From NCBI GenBank assembly GCA_963971405.1, contig OZ020488.1:2790001-2854000 (forward strand): a stretch of DNA of 64,000 nucleotides. The letters are read 5' to 3'. The DNA is from Psococerastis gibbosa. Lineage: Eukaryota; Arthropoda; Insecta; Psocodea; Psocidae. The position numbers and the translations under genes were made by a program. The notes under the pieces were generated by a model. That model worked only from the letters and a program-made list of their open reading frames with translations, did no database searches and was not told the origin of the DNA. Shown here piece after piece: positions 45,307-55,559 of the stretch (position 1 is the first letter of the stretch; each line of letters starts with the position of its first letter).

Positions 45307-45779
45307 GGTCACTGTTGTAGGGCCTATATTGATGTTGCATGAAAACTGTATTACTATATTACGGAACAGTAGACCATGGGTGAATGTATGGGCCAGGAAT
45401 CCGGTATTAACATGTAAGCGTACTTCTAGAACTAAAAGTTTCGTCATTAGCTATGTTCATCATCATCAGTGGGACTGTATAGGCATTATAAGATTGTATC
45501 TTAGAGGCTGTTCAGAAGCAGCTTCTATAAGTCCACGAAGTGCCATTGATGTTGTTGACCGCAGCTGTTGAAACTTTTGGAAGTCCGCATTCAAAACAAC
45601 TTTGTCCCGGATTCTTAAGGTATTGTGTACCTAATACGGTAATAACCTATAATTTTATAATTTAATTAATAATTAATAATTGTTATTATGTTGTAATTGT
45701 AATGACTGTTGGAAATAAAGTTATGTTCTAACGACAATAACCTCTTTTAATTAATTAATACGCCAAGATTCACCCCCGC

Positions 45780-46334
45780 TGAGTGGGTGGGCCGGCGGAT
45801 TGTAGGAGGCAAACCTAGGTGATTCTAGGGGAAAAAGAAGGAAAAAAGTAGATGATTTGAGGCAAATAGGAGGATTTTTAGACGGAAATAAGGCGCTATA
45901 AAGAAGCAAATTACAGGGAAAAAGGAAGGTAAAATCTCGATGAGTTAGCAGGGAATTTTCGTCTCATAGGAAGATAATGACCGGACAATAAGCAGCAAAT
46001 AAGAAGCTAAACTCAAGCAAAGGCAGGGAAATAAGAGGTAAATTCTAAGGAAAAACGAAGCAAATAGGGGTTGGGCAGGGTTGGGTAGAGCAGGTATATA
46101 CCGCGTATCATTAACTAAGAGGCGAATAACAGGGCAATCGGAGGCGGAACATCGGGTTCACAGCGGACAATTTCCTTGTATTTATCCACTAATAGGAAGC
46201 TAATATTGAAAAATTTTTGTCATGAAGCGGGCAATTGCCGCCGAAAAAGAATGGAATTCTCTTCTTCTGTGCCCTGCTTTTCGCCCGATCCTGTCTTCTT
46301 TTTATCGGCGAATATCAGAAAATGTGCTATACGG
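45780..46334 (-). repeat. Right TIR and subterminal repeat region of the 37.6-kb block
   Basis: On the minus strand it begins CCCGTATAGCACA, then ATTCGCC, GACAGGATC and about 500 bp of degenerate repeats (TTTGCCTC, AATTTACCTCTTATTTCC, TATTTGCTGCTTATTG). Motifs such as GAGACGA and AATTTACCTCT also occur at the left end (8695-9055), which supports a common origin of the two ends. Confidence 0.75.
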
Positions 46335-46853
46335 GATCTCTTTGCTGTTTATAATAGGAACGGTGCAATAGCCTTTCTTCGCTGTGACTATACTTTCTGG
46401 TACAATCGCATTGTCTGTCAATTTTATTTCGGGGATAAGCACATCTCCGTTTTCTATAGTGACTGGGAGTGTTACTTCGTTAGTGAAGGTTACTCTACGC
46501 GGCTCCAGTTTATTGGAAGTATACTCGTATATGAACGGTATAATCTTCTGACCTATTTGTAGCGTTTGTGTCTCGTAATCGATTTTTGCTCCCATTTTCC
46601 GCAAATCCTCACTTCCTAAGAGAGCGTCAAATTTGTCATGCCAATCGATTACGTGCAATTTAATTTCATTGGCTATTCCACTTTCTATTAACATGGGGAT
46701 ACGTATATTATCTTGAGCTTTAATCTGTTTTCCTGCCAATCCGGTTACCGTAAACGGTTTTTTGAACATAAAATATTTGAATTTTTGATGAGCAGGGAAT
46801 TTGTTAATTACCGAATTCGAGGCACCCGAGTCAATCAAAACTTTCAATCCCAC
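46335..46853 (-). pseudogene. Aspartic protease region of the errantivirus-like element
   Basis: Retropepsin motif VLIDSGASNSVI near the N-terminus and ALLGSEDLRKMGAKID further on (the family's second structural motif), then the spacer typical before RT. The TIR-bounded block begins within this region. Confidence 0.85.
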
Positions 46854-46909
46854 CTTAGGTAGGTAGAAAAATGGAAGCTTTGGGCAGGAGCCGATATTGT
46901 TCAGACCTA

Positions 46910-48361
46910 CTATGTCGGTGGGTCGGTTGAGGCTGGTGGCCGAAAATTTCCCTCTTCGTCATCATAAGGGTGGTTATCTAAAAATTCTTCTTCTGGGAAT
47001 TGGCCATTTTCCTCGTAGTCTTGGTTCTCCTGCTCTGGCATAATTCCGACTTCTTCTGCGTCAGTCTCAATATTGTATAATTCCCTGAACATAGGGGGTT
47101 TCTGGTCCCTTAATCTACTCTGTGTAGACTGGGGTTCTTGTTTAGGCATCACTCTAGCCCCTTCTCTGTCGTTTCTTCCCACAGCACCATGATTCGGGTT
47201 TGGCTGGTAGTTATACTGCCTCTGCTGTGGGGTATACATGTAGGGTCGCCTTGGAAACCCGACATTACGAGGGTACTGCTGATGTTGCTGCTGTTGTGGG
47301 GGTTGGTAGGACCCAGGTTGCGTCATCCTCTGGAAGGGTTGTTGATATTGCCTCCTCGGTTGCTGGGGTGTGCTTTGCGCAGCTTGGGGTTTGTTGGACC
47401 CATAGCCCTGAGGCTTGGAAATCTTCCATTCTTGAGTTTTTCTTAGGAATTCTGTGTATTCCCACTCTTGGGCTCTGTTGTCGTAAATTTTGCACTTATT
47501 CAGTGCGGTTTCTATGGTAGTTATATCGAAGTGTCCGAGGTATGATCGATAGGGTTCAAGAATTCCCCTGAGGAAGGTTTTCAAAAATAACTTCTCGTGT
47601 TCTTGCTTCTTAAAATTTAGGTACTGTTGGTCAGGGGTGGTTAAGACCAGATTCTCGATGACGTCATTGTAATGCTTCAGCAACCTTCCATAAAAATCCA
47701 TATAAGTTTCACTCGTTTTCTGAACAGTGCGGGTCAGTAGAGATATTAATATGTCCTCACTTCTTTGGTCTCCGTATTTGCTTAGCAAAACTCGCTTTAT
47801 AGCTACCCATGTTCTTGCATTTTGGTATGCTAGGAAGTCCCGGGCCTCACCCTTTATCTTCGAACGAATGGTGGCTGCTAGAATGTAGTCTAGTTCGGGG
47901 GTGAGTCTGTTGAGGAGATATTGTTGCAGGTTGTCAACCTCATTTATAAATAGTGACAAGTTCTGCCCTGCTGTATATTCCGGAATAGTGGTCATTAGCA
48001 TTTGTAATTCGCTCCTAGTGGCCATAAAATTAACCTCACTATCTTCAGATCGGGCATCTTCATCGTTAGCGGGGGGCCCATCGTTCCTCCCTGGTGGGAT
48101 GATCCGTATATTGTTAGCCCTAACATCCTGGTAATCTTCAGGGTCATCCCTTTGATCGTCGTAATGGTCTAGTAGGGGTTGCGCTCGTTCCCTCAGGTCG
48201 TTTTGTGGGAATAGAGCGTTGGGCCTAAGGGCTCTCAATTGGTCTAACTGCCTTATATGGTCCTCGTCTAACCTACCCACTACCTCGATTTCGTTATCGT
48301 TATTCATGATACGCAAGTTATGAATTAATGGAAAGCAATAATACCCAACAACAATCAACAA
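46910..48361 (-). CDS. gag: Gag of the errantivirus-like element
   Basis: A 483-residue frame. The middle part (PEYTAGQNLSLFINEVDNL, then LLSKYGDQRSEDILISLL) is the gypsy-type capsid core; the C-terminal third is rich in Gln, Pro and Tyr and has no CCHC knuckle, as is common in errantiviruses, and ends in an acidic stretch. It is the first frame after the primer site. The start at MLIV or, more likely, at the MNNDNEIEVV Met about 18 residues in fits the family. Confidence 0.85.
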   Translation of the reverse strand: MLIVVGYYCFPLIHNLRIMNNDNEIEVVGRLDEDHIRQLDQLRALRPNALFPQNDLRERAQPLLDHYDDQRDDPEDYQDVRANNIRIIPPGRNDGPPANDEDARSEDSEVNFMATRSELQMLMTTIPEYTAGQNLSLFINEVDNLQQYLLNRLTPELDYILAATIRSKIKGEARDFLAYQNARTWVAIKRVLLSKYGDQRSEDILISLLTRTVQKTSETYMDFYGRLLKHYNDVIENLVLTTPDQQYLNFKKQEHEKLFLKTFLRGILEPYRSYLGHFDITTIETALNKCKIYDNRAQEWEYTEFLRKTQEWKISKPQGYGSNKPQAAQSTPQQPRRQYQQPFQRMTQPGSYQPPQQQQHQQYPRNVGFPRRPYMYTPQQRQYNYQPNPNHGAVGRNDREGARVMPKQEPQSTQSRLRDQKPPMFRELYNIETDAEEVGIMPEQENQDYEENGQFPEEEFLDNHPYDDEEGNFRPPASTDPPT

Positions 48362-49004
48362 CGATCAATAACAATCAATACTAATCAATAATGGTACTAC
48401 ACGTACGCCTAAATTGACCACTAAGCAGACAATTCTCAAAATCTCCAAAATTAATGAAAAAGGGGTTATAGGAACAGGGATAGGAAAACAGGACTTACAT
48501 TCTGCAATGCCCCTCGGTGTCTTCAGATTCCTGGAGTCGAGCCAAATCAATCCAACTCAGTCCGGTACGGTGCTAAAGTTTAAGAACTAATTGTCGTAGT
48601 GCTCCGGAGGTAATCCAAAAATAGTTCTCCAAATTGATCACTACACAACCACCGTATCCTGTCCCGCAGCGCCACTTAAGTTCAACCGCGCGAAAACAAT
48701 ATTTTTAAAAAGCGCGTATGGTATGACTATACCTGTATAAACCCCAGACTCGACTAACTGCTCTCGTTCTCATGCGCCTGCAGGTGTGCTGCTGACGCCT
48801 TGAGTCAGCAGTGCAGTGTCCTCAGATTGTGCTGACTACTGGTCGTCATGCATAACATGCATTAGTTATTGCACAATAATTCATTTGACTAACTGGATTA
48901 AAACAACTCGCATTCGAAAAAATCAGTTCCTCAAAATTTTCCAATTCTTTGAAGTCGCATAAATTGGAAACTAAGCTAGAAGAACCGGTCCGAGTTTACT
49001 CGAA

Positions 49005-49856
49005 CATGCTTTCCAATTTATCCATTAACTTAGGGAGAGAAAATGATTAATTTCATGGTAAATAATTTTCCTATGGTTAAATTTCGGATATCACGGGGGG
49101 GGGGGGGGGGGGGTCGTCCACCTGACGTCACTGGAGGTGACGTAAATTCTAGATAGGACAGATCAACACATTACCACACAGCAATAATGGCTGGGCACGC
49201 AATGCATTTGAGCGTGAATTTGCTTTCATTTTTTCAAAAAAATTTTTTTTGCACAAAACCAAATAGTTTAGTTTTTTGGGAAATAAACTCTCTGGTTTCG
49301 TTACTCAATTTAACACCTAAAACATGCCTGAAGGTTGAAATCATCGATAGGAAAGTTTCGCAGAAAAATTATTTTTTTGTCATTTTTCATTCAAATTTAG
49401 TTATTTTTTTTTTACCCCCAGAAGAAACCTATCAAGGGGCAAGCGACCCCCCGCATTTTGTTAACATTAATAACGACTAGAATATATGTGAATTTAAAAG
49501 AAATCATTAAAGCCGTTTTTGGGAAATAATTTTTTTAGACGTTGTTTTGTAGTTTTTCGAGAAGATAACCCCCCCCCCCCAAATTAAGTTAGCCCCAAAT
49601 AAAAAAAAATGATCCCGAGGTATGATTTTTGTGAACCCACATACACAATTTCTTTAAAATTGGCCGAGTAGTTTGCCCGGAAATCGATGAACCGACAGAC
49701 AGACAGACATACAGACAGACAGACATTTCGTAAAAACCACTTTTTTGGGTTCCTGGGATCTGAAAACGTGTAAATCCGTTGAAATCTCGGAATCGAAAAT
49801 TTCGGCCAACACAAAGCTTTCCTTAGGCTATACTACGTATAAATTGGAAAGCAAAA
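49005..49856 (+). repeat. Repeat A, reference copy (TIR TTGCTTTCCAATTTAT)
   Basis: The left end is TGCTTTCCAATTTATC and the right end ATAAATTGGAAAGCAA, an inverted terminal pair of about 16 bp. In between are a 19-base G run, a GGTGACGTAAATT segment, GCACAAAACCAAATAG, TATCAAGGGGCAAGCGACC, a C run, GATTTTTGTGAACC, a CAGACAGACA microsatellite-like tract and AACGTGTAAATCCGTTGAAA. Eight other copies or fragments lie in the window. No coding frame is shared between copies, so it is a non-autonomous element, probably a DNA transposon derivative. Confidence 0.82.
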
Positions 49857-49983
49857 ATGGAAATAATCATGCACAATTTTTTTTTCTCCCATAGAAGTAC
49901 AATTAACCCAAATATGGAAAAAATCCAGCACCTTACTTTTTTTTCGTTGTCCTCTTCACGTGAAATGCCCCTTTCACTATCGT

Positions 49984-50225
49984 CTATTTAACAAGGGGTT
50001 AGTTGGACTTGCATTGCCTCTTGTGTTAATAGTCGTCAGAGGCACGGGCCTCATGGTCATGGAACAATTAAGGTGGAGCCCATTATGGGTGCTACTCCCA
50101 AAACGTCGCCCCCCATTCCCTGACAATGGGCTCCGCTCTAATTGTTCGATGACCATGAGGCCCATGCCTCTAATGACTATTAACACAACAGGTGATGTAA
50201 GTCCAACTAACCCTTTGTTAAATAG
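49984..50225. mobile_element. 242-bp near-perfect palindromic MITE
   Basis: The outer ends are CTATTTAACAAGGGGTTAG and CTAACCCTTTGTTAAATAG; arms of about 110 bp match with roughly ten differences (CACGGGCCTCATGGTCAT against ATGACCATGAGGCCCATG). The centre is C/G-rich. It would fold into one long hairpin. Confidence 0.85.
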
Positions 50226-50400
50226 TATTACACCATTGCCATTAACCTTTACAAAATTAATAGATTACTATCGTATAAATAGGAAAGCAATGAATGTCGT
50301 TAAGTAATTTCCAGCAGGTGTTTTAAAGTACAAACCCTACCGGCTACCCCTCCTAGGCAGAGCCAGTTCATCCTTCCATTTTGATAACAAAGGTGGCAAT

Positions 50401-50911
50401 CAGAGGCGGGCACAGCGACCGGCACTGAGGGCAATTGCCCCCCTCCCCTTTGGCCAGCAGTTATATTCTTTGCCTCTAAAATCTAAGTGTTACTGCACTC
50501 AAAATGCGCAAAACCTCACTATTTCAGCCCTATTTTTCAAAAAAATTCTCCCGGGGGAGTCCCCCGAGCCCCCCTTGTCCACAATTATATTGATTCTTTG
50601 TAATATATAATCGGTAGGCTATTGCTCTCAAAATGCGTAAAACCTCACCATTTCAGCCCTCTATTTTTTCAAAAACTTTCTCCCGGGGGAGACCCCCGGG
50701 CCCCCCGTGTCCATAATTATGTTGATTCTTTGTAATATATAAGCCTTATTGCTCTCGAATGCGTAAAACCCCAATATTCCAGCCCTCTGGCTCCTGAGCT
50801 ACTTTTATGAAAGTGGGTGGCGAGAGGCGCCAAATTATACACCCTTGAAAACCTATCGTTACGCCACTGAAAAGCTGCCTCGCCCTTTTATGAGGTCTGG
50901 GACCGCCTCTG
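50401..50911. mobile_element. hAT-type MITE (511 bp) with perfect 8-bp target duplication
   Basis: Ends CAGAGGCGG and CCGCCTCTG. GTGGCAAT flanks both sides (50393-50400 and 50912-50919). Inside are two tandem modules with AAAATGCGTAAAACCTCAC and CTCCCGGGGGAG, and toward the right a segment ending GTTACGCCACTG (to 50868) that is itself the end type of the 36059 element, so it may be a composite. Confidence 0.92.
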
Positions 50912-51324
50912 GTGGCAATGGAGTGTATAACTAATAAAAACAACCCCTGTGGTGTAGCAGTGAGTCAGATGGTAGTGGGGGGTGCCTAGAAGTTCAAGGT
51001 CAGGCCCTGGAGGACGGTCCGCCGGTGTTCAGTCAGTCGCGTGTGGACAGTTGGAGTGCCTGTTTTGTTATGCCTCCCTGATTTTGTGTTGGATGTTATT
51101 ATTATGGTATGTAGCCAGCTGTGGATTATATTTCTGTTTATATTGCGTGAAGATATTGAATGGGTGACTGAATTTTGATAATTTAAAGTTATATAAGCCT
51201 ATTTTTATATGATTTGGGCTATGTATTTAGATTTAGAGGGCTAATGGACGATAGGTAGGCTTCATATTTGGTCGAAATTAGACGATACAGAAGAAACTGG
51301 ACTGGAGCGGGATTTTTTTTTTTC

Positions 51325-51402
51325 TATATCCTCTAATTTTGGTTATAACGAGGAGGTTACCTCTTCAACCAAATTATTTTAATTAATTTAATGTCAGAGT
51401 TA
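51325..51402 (+). repeat. SINE-B tail fragment
   Basis: ATCCTCTAATTTTGGTTATAAC and TTACCTCTTCAACCAAA match the tail after 33058. The tRNA-like head is not present upstream. Confidence 0.7.
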
Positions 51403-51644
51403 CATAGGCATATAACAAATAGGCTTACTGGAATATAATACATTTCGTTTTTGAGAAATATTCAGAAGGGATGTAAAGGACAATAGGAGAGGGAAAAAGT
51501 CAAAACTGTCATGAAACAGATATCGATCGTACACAGGGACGGATCCAGCCCATTTGGGAGGGGGCGGGGGGTCAAAATAGGAAAAACATGTATTATCGAT
51601 TAAATCAGAGCGTAATGCATTAACTTTCAATTGATTCACCAAAT

Positions 51645-51848
51645 TTAGATAAAAATGCTTCCCAAACCAGAGACACTCTTCTTAATTCTTCTTTCATGGC
51701 GCTGCAGCTCGAGGTGAGCTTTGACCTCTCGCACCATCACCCCACTCTTCACATCCCGGCCTGTGGTCTTACAAGCCATCTTTGTCTGGTACTTTCCACC
51801 TTGCCCCTCCATCGGTTTTATGGCTTGCCTTGGCCACTTCTGAGCCAT
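51645..51848 (-). CDS. Short unidentified reading frame
   Basis: A 67-residue frame, MAQKWPRQAIKPMEGQGGKY onward, basic and GC-richer than its surroundings. It has no motif I recognise. Because it stands out by base composition it may be a remnant of a real gene or a mobile-element exon; it may also be chance. Confidence 0.2.
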   Translation of the reverse strand: MAQKWPRQAIKPMEGQGGKYQTKMACKTTGRDVKSGVMVREVKAHLELQRHERRIKKSVSGLGSIFI

Positions 51849-52339
51849 TCTATAGGCAATTTCTAGCTCTGTATACGGAGTTTGACGGTCGAAGACCGCT
51901 CATTAAAATAATGAATACATCTTTAAATAATACAAAATAAATTTGGAATAACTTAACCAAATATAAAAAGGTTATAGGCCTATTACTTTAATTCATCAAA
52001 ATTGTTCTTTATAAAAACTTTTTTAAGTCTCCATAATCTTAAATTTTAATGAATTACCGGTATGGAATAAAAAACGTTGTTATATTTTAATTAATTATAG
52101 GGGTAAACTAGGCCTAAATTTTATCCTGAAAAATAGTCCACAAGTGTCGTAAACTCATTTAAATTAACAAATAGGTCTACCATTCCATCACGTATTCATA
52201 CACATTATCTACTCCATACAATACATTACCATATATACCGGTACCATATAAGAGTACAATACATTCATTCATTCATACAAAATAATTATGTACTTCCAAT
52301 AAAGTTAAGTTGCTTTAAATCAGTGAATCTAGTCTAAAT

Positions 52340-52480
52340 TAAAATGTTCCCTTAAACCGGGCTTCGCCCGTAGGGCAAAACTGTTCTTTTGCATACAGTA
52401 TTGTATATTGTTTTCGTGGACTCTACGAAAACGACGCAGAGATGGGAAATAAACGATTCATTCATTCCGTTTTTTCAAAA
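52340..52480 (+). repeat. LINE-like 3' tail with (ATTC)n
   Basis: ACCGGGCTTCGCCCGTAGGG forms a small hairpin, followed by GGGAAATAAACGATTCATTC, the kind of 3' end with a short ATTC repeat seen in CR1/Jockey-type LINEs and the (CATT)n at 9984-10003. No coding part next to it. Confidence 0.45.
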
Positions 52481-52788
52481 TTATATAGTTTCTCATATGG
52501 TAAGCCTATATTTAAAAAAATGAAAAATATTGCCTCTATGGTCGACCCTTGATCGACTACCTGAAATGTGACGAATGCGACCATTTCTTGGAAGGCTAGC
52601 ACTCAAAACAGCACACATGGTTTTAGGTTCATATAGCTAGGCGTCGGGTTCCCTAACAAGGCGACCTGCAGACCTTTTTATTTGTCGGCTTACCCCAAAG
52701 ATTTATCAAGTTGTCACACACATCGTTCAATTAATCAATTTAGTCTTTAGTGAACTCCTGGTGATATTTGAAGTGTTTCTTCCTCTTA

Positions 52789-53690
52789 GAGGACATGCTA
52801 CGTAGAAAATGAGCACCCCAAAATATGTTGTTTTTATTGACTTTTTATTTTTTAATTTAATTAACAAAGCAAGTCATTAAAGATTTGGCTCATGGAAGTT
52901 GTAGAAGACTACTTCATTAGGGTGGCCAGCAGATAAACTCTTCTCAAGAGTATTTATACTCTTTTGTGTTCCAAGTTCGACATACTCTTTCTTTTTGTGC
53001 TTTTGATGCAAATATACTCTTTTTTAAATCAGATCCTACTCTTTTACTCTTTTACAGAATTTTGTAATTTTGTCGGTGGAGGAGAAGAAGAGGAAGTGCA
53101 CTCTTCAGCTAGAAGTAACTTAGGTCGGATAAAAATACACAAGGTAGAATGGAATAATAATTTTTTTATTCAAGTAGCTATTGCTTATAATTGTAAAATT
53201 TTATGGGGCGGGTTATGTATGCGAATAATTAATCTTGTTATCCTTGGATTTTTAGGTGAAGAAATAGGTGTACTATACCCCATATACATATAGAGAGGAG
53301 AGTGTGACGCACAACCTCCCCCCCCCCCCCCGTATATAGATATTTTATTGTATATATATACATATGTCTTGCATATATACTCTTTTTTTCGTTTTGGAAA
53401 TCGGGCCACCCTATACTTCGAGCATCATATAATAGGAAATATTAAATTTTTGGTACATTAGTTCTTTCATAAATACCAGACAGGACTAAAATTTCGCGTA
53501 TTCTGGGATTTTTGGAAGAACTACAAAACTGAAAACTAAAAATACCCAACTATATGATGCACGAAGTAGTCTTCTACAACTTATATTAGCCATATTTTTA
53601 ATAACTTGCTGAGTTAATTAAATAAAAATTAAAAAGTATTACATTTTGTGGTGCCAATTTTCTATTTAGCATATCCTCTTAACTAACTTA
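52789..53690. mobile_element. TTAA-family MITE, full copy, with a nested TA-flanked element
   Basis: Ends AGAGGACATGCTACGTAG and, inverted, CTATTTAGCATATCCTCTTAA. Inner GTAGAAGACTACTTCAT and ATGCACGAAGTAGTCTTCTAC mirror each other. Removing the nested element at 52918-53413 leaves about 405 bp, similar to the other family members. Confidence 0.78.
52918..53413. mobile_element. TA-flanked element nested in the TTAA MITE
   Basis: TAGGGTGGCC at the left and GGCCACCCTA at the right. Between them are ACTCTT-rich repeats at both sides (TATTTATACTCTTTTGTG near 52955, TATACTCTTTTTTTCG near 53380). Ends resemble the GGGTGACCAT element at 38878-39230. Confidence 0.8.
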
Positions 53691-53849
53691 CTCGTATACC
53701 GTACATACATAATATACATATATAGCCTAATACACGTAACGTAAGCTTATATCATATTCTAAAATCGAAACCTTAAAGTACAAAAAGATAAAACTACGGC
53801 TGGCTAGTCTTATTATAATTTTTATTTGTAGTATGATAAATTCATTAAA

Positions 53850-53935
53850 TTGACTTGACTTGAATTGAAGAGGCAACTTGCTTGTTATAACCGAAATTAG
53901 AGAATCACGAAAAGTTTGGACTTGCCGAGCTATAT
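53850..53935 (-). repeat. SINE-B tail and partial head, minus strand
   Basis: GAGGCAACTTGCTTGTTATAACCGAAATTAGAG followed by TTTGGACTTGCCGAG, the reverse complement of the SINE-B tail-head border. Confidence 0.65.
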
Positions 53936-54255
53936 AGCTTGCTGGCATAGGCGGGGGGGGGGGGGGGGCGGCAAAAAAATGTATGACCAAGCACTAGATT
54001 GAAGCTTTTTGACAAAATGCACCCAGTGGCCAGAGCGGCCCCGGCCATGGACGCCAGAGCCAAAGGTATAAGAGTAAGTTTGCCCACAAATCAACAAACA
54101 GGCAAACCGACAGACATTTCGAAAAACCCCCTTTTTTTGTTCCTGCCGCCTCTGGTGCCTCAAAATGCGTAAATTAATTGACATTTCGAGCCTGAAAATG
54201 TTGACCAACGCAAAGCTTTCCTTACAGGTCTACTGACGCATCAATAAGAAAGCAA
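53930..54255 (+). repeat. Repeat A, diverged right part
   Basis: CAGACATTTCGAAAAACCCCC, CCTCAAAATGCGTAAATT and GACCAACGCAAAGCTTTCCTTAC with AGAAAGCAAAA at the end; clearly the same family but much eroded. Confidence 0.55.
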
Positions 54256-54259
54256 AAAA

Positions 54260-55420
54260 GTAAGGAGGAACATTCTTCCAAGCAATATATGAGGCAATTT
54301 TTATCTCACTAAATTTATGACCAATATTCCCTATGAAATCGGATTTTGTGAAAAAAAAATTGTAAGCTTAGGTCTCCGATTTAGTGAAATGCGCTACGAC
54401 AGATTAGGCCTACTTGGAGGCAGTGGCAACAGAAATCAGCCATCCGTTCAGTTCCTGGACATGCAAGGTCAATAATCAACTTCCAATTGCTTACATTTAA
54501 ACACCACGTTGATAAAGTAGAACTAACAATTAAGGGACTGTAGTCTCAAAGGAAAGATAAGATAGATAAAGGAAGATTAGGATATATTCTAGTTGAGCCT
54601 GTTTCTCCCCGATTAAATGCACATTTCTACACAACATGTACTACATGATAAAGCGTATAGGAATCTAGATATCCGCATATAGCACCCCCCCCCCCCGCCA
54701 AAGTTTTTGACCGAACATTAGCTGATAGAATGAGCTATGTATTAGGGCATTTAATTAAGGTAATTAATACTATGGCTGTGAAGTAATGGGGTTTGATATC
54801 AGTGTTAGGAGTTTAGTTTGCTGGAAAAAGGCTCTTACGGAGTTGGTAGCACGGATCTTCAATATCCACGTTGTACGGTCATCGTGGGCATCCTCCGGTG
54901 ACAAAGCTTAATAGGTATCTAGGAGCTGAGGGCCTCCCTCTTTGCTTGTAAGGTCGTCCTAGTGGTCTGGCAGTGGTAAGGGGTGAATTACTTTCTTTCC
55001 AAATGCAGCCACCGAACAGCTTATGGACGCTTCGAACGCCACCGTTTTTTTGTTTCGCCTTATACTCCTAATACGTTTCCACCCGTTATTTGTCTATTCA
55101 CCGAAACACTGCACAATTTGTCGCCCAGTAGCCTAACGGTGACCAGTTATTGGGCAGATAATGAAAATGAAGCCAGCCCGGCACGGCGCAGGAGTCTATT
55201 ATGTCATTGTCTTCGGCGAATGAATTCATCTTCGGTAAATTCGTGGAAATAATAGCTCATGAATCTGCTGGCCCGTTTGCATAATAATGTCTCTGTTAAG
55301 TAACGGAATGTTTCTGATAAGGTCTTGTAGAATTATCTAGTGGAAGGGGGCATCTACTGCGAATAAAGACGATGACAGTTCAAATTACAGTGGAGGGGCT
55401 GATCCAGGATTTGTGGTTTT
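54260..55420. other. No recognisable gene
   Basis: A C run near 54685. The 89-residue plus frame at 54983-55252 has no motif. Confidence 0.35.
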
Positions 55421-55559
55421 TTATTTTTTCTCTCAAAATCCGATTCTATCTAGTATCAAGCCATTTAATTTCGGGGGGGGGGGGGGTTAAACCCCCATGA
55501 ACCTCCCCCCTTGGCTACGGCCTTGTCCTAAAGCACTGGATTGCTCGATGGGACGATTG

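Larger units (their letters stand above)
8695..46334. mobile_element. 37.6-kb TIR-bounded block inserted in the errantivirus-like element
   Basis: The left end reads ATC then CCCGTATAGCACA (8695-8707). The right end reads TGTGCTATACGGG (46322-46334) then ATC. These are perfect 13-bp inverted termini with a 3-bp direct repeat. Just inside, both ends share GACAGGATC (about 40-50 bp in) and many degenerate subterminal copies of motifs such as AATTTACCTCT, ATTCGCCTC and GAGACGA. Flanks on both sides are complementary parts of one minus-strand retroelement. Short TIRs, many subterminal repeats and a 3-bp target duplication resemble CACTA/CMC-type or Academ-type DNA transposons, but no transposase of those families was found inside. 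The content is mostly later insertions. Confidence 0.72.
46335..48890 (-). mobile_element. Errantivirus-like gypsy element, 5' half (LTR edge, primer site, gag, protease), fossil
   Basis: The minus strand holds gag (46910-48361) and the protease part (46335-46853). Upstream of gag, TGGCGCTGCGGGACAGGAT (48656-48674) resembles the tRNA-Ser primer site used by 17.6/297-type errantiviruses, and the LTR should begin at about 48675; its outer end could not be fixed because the other LTR is outside the window. A minus-strand TATA-like TTTATACAGG lies inside this putative LTR. This is the same strand and the complementary set of parts to 5124-8694. Broken by the large insertion; coding parts here look little eroded. 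Confidence 0.82.

Noticed and set aside
8695-46334. The errantivirus halves as two independent insertions
   Set aside because: They lie on the same strand, hold complementary gene sets without overlap, and both inner borders coincide with the inverted 13-mer and an ATC repeat. Two independent truncated copies would not be expected to do so, though it cannot be fully excluded without other copies.
8695-46334. A Polinton/Maverick or other capsid-bearing giant element
   Set aside because: No protein-primed DNA polymerase, retrovirus-like integrase of that type, packaging ATPase or capsid frame was found; only the CsRn1 element inside has an integrase, and the TIR type and 3-bp duplication do not fit.
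46176-46562. A 128-residue plus-strand frame over the right TIR
   Set aside because: It crosses the border between the TIR region and the protease and has no motif, so it is chance.
47138-47520. Plus-strand frames opposite the errantivirus-like gag
   Set aside because: They are antisense to a clear gag frame and have no independent features.
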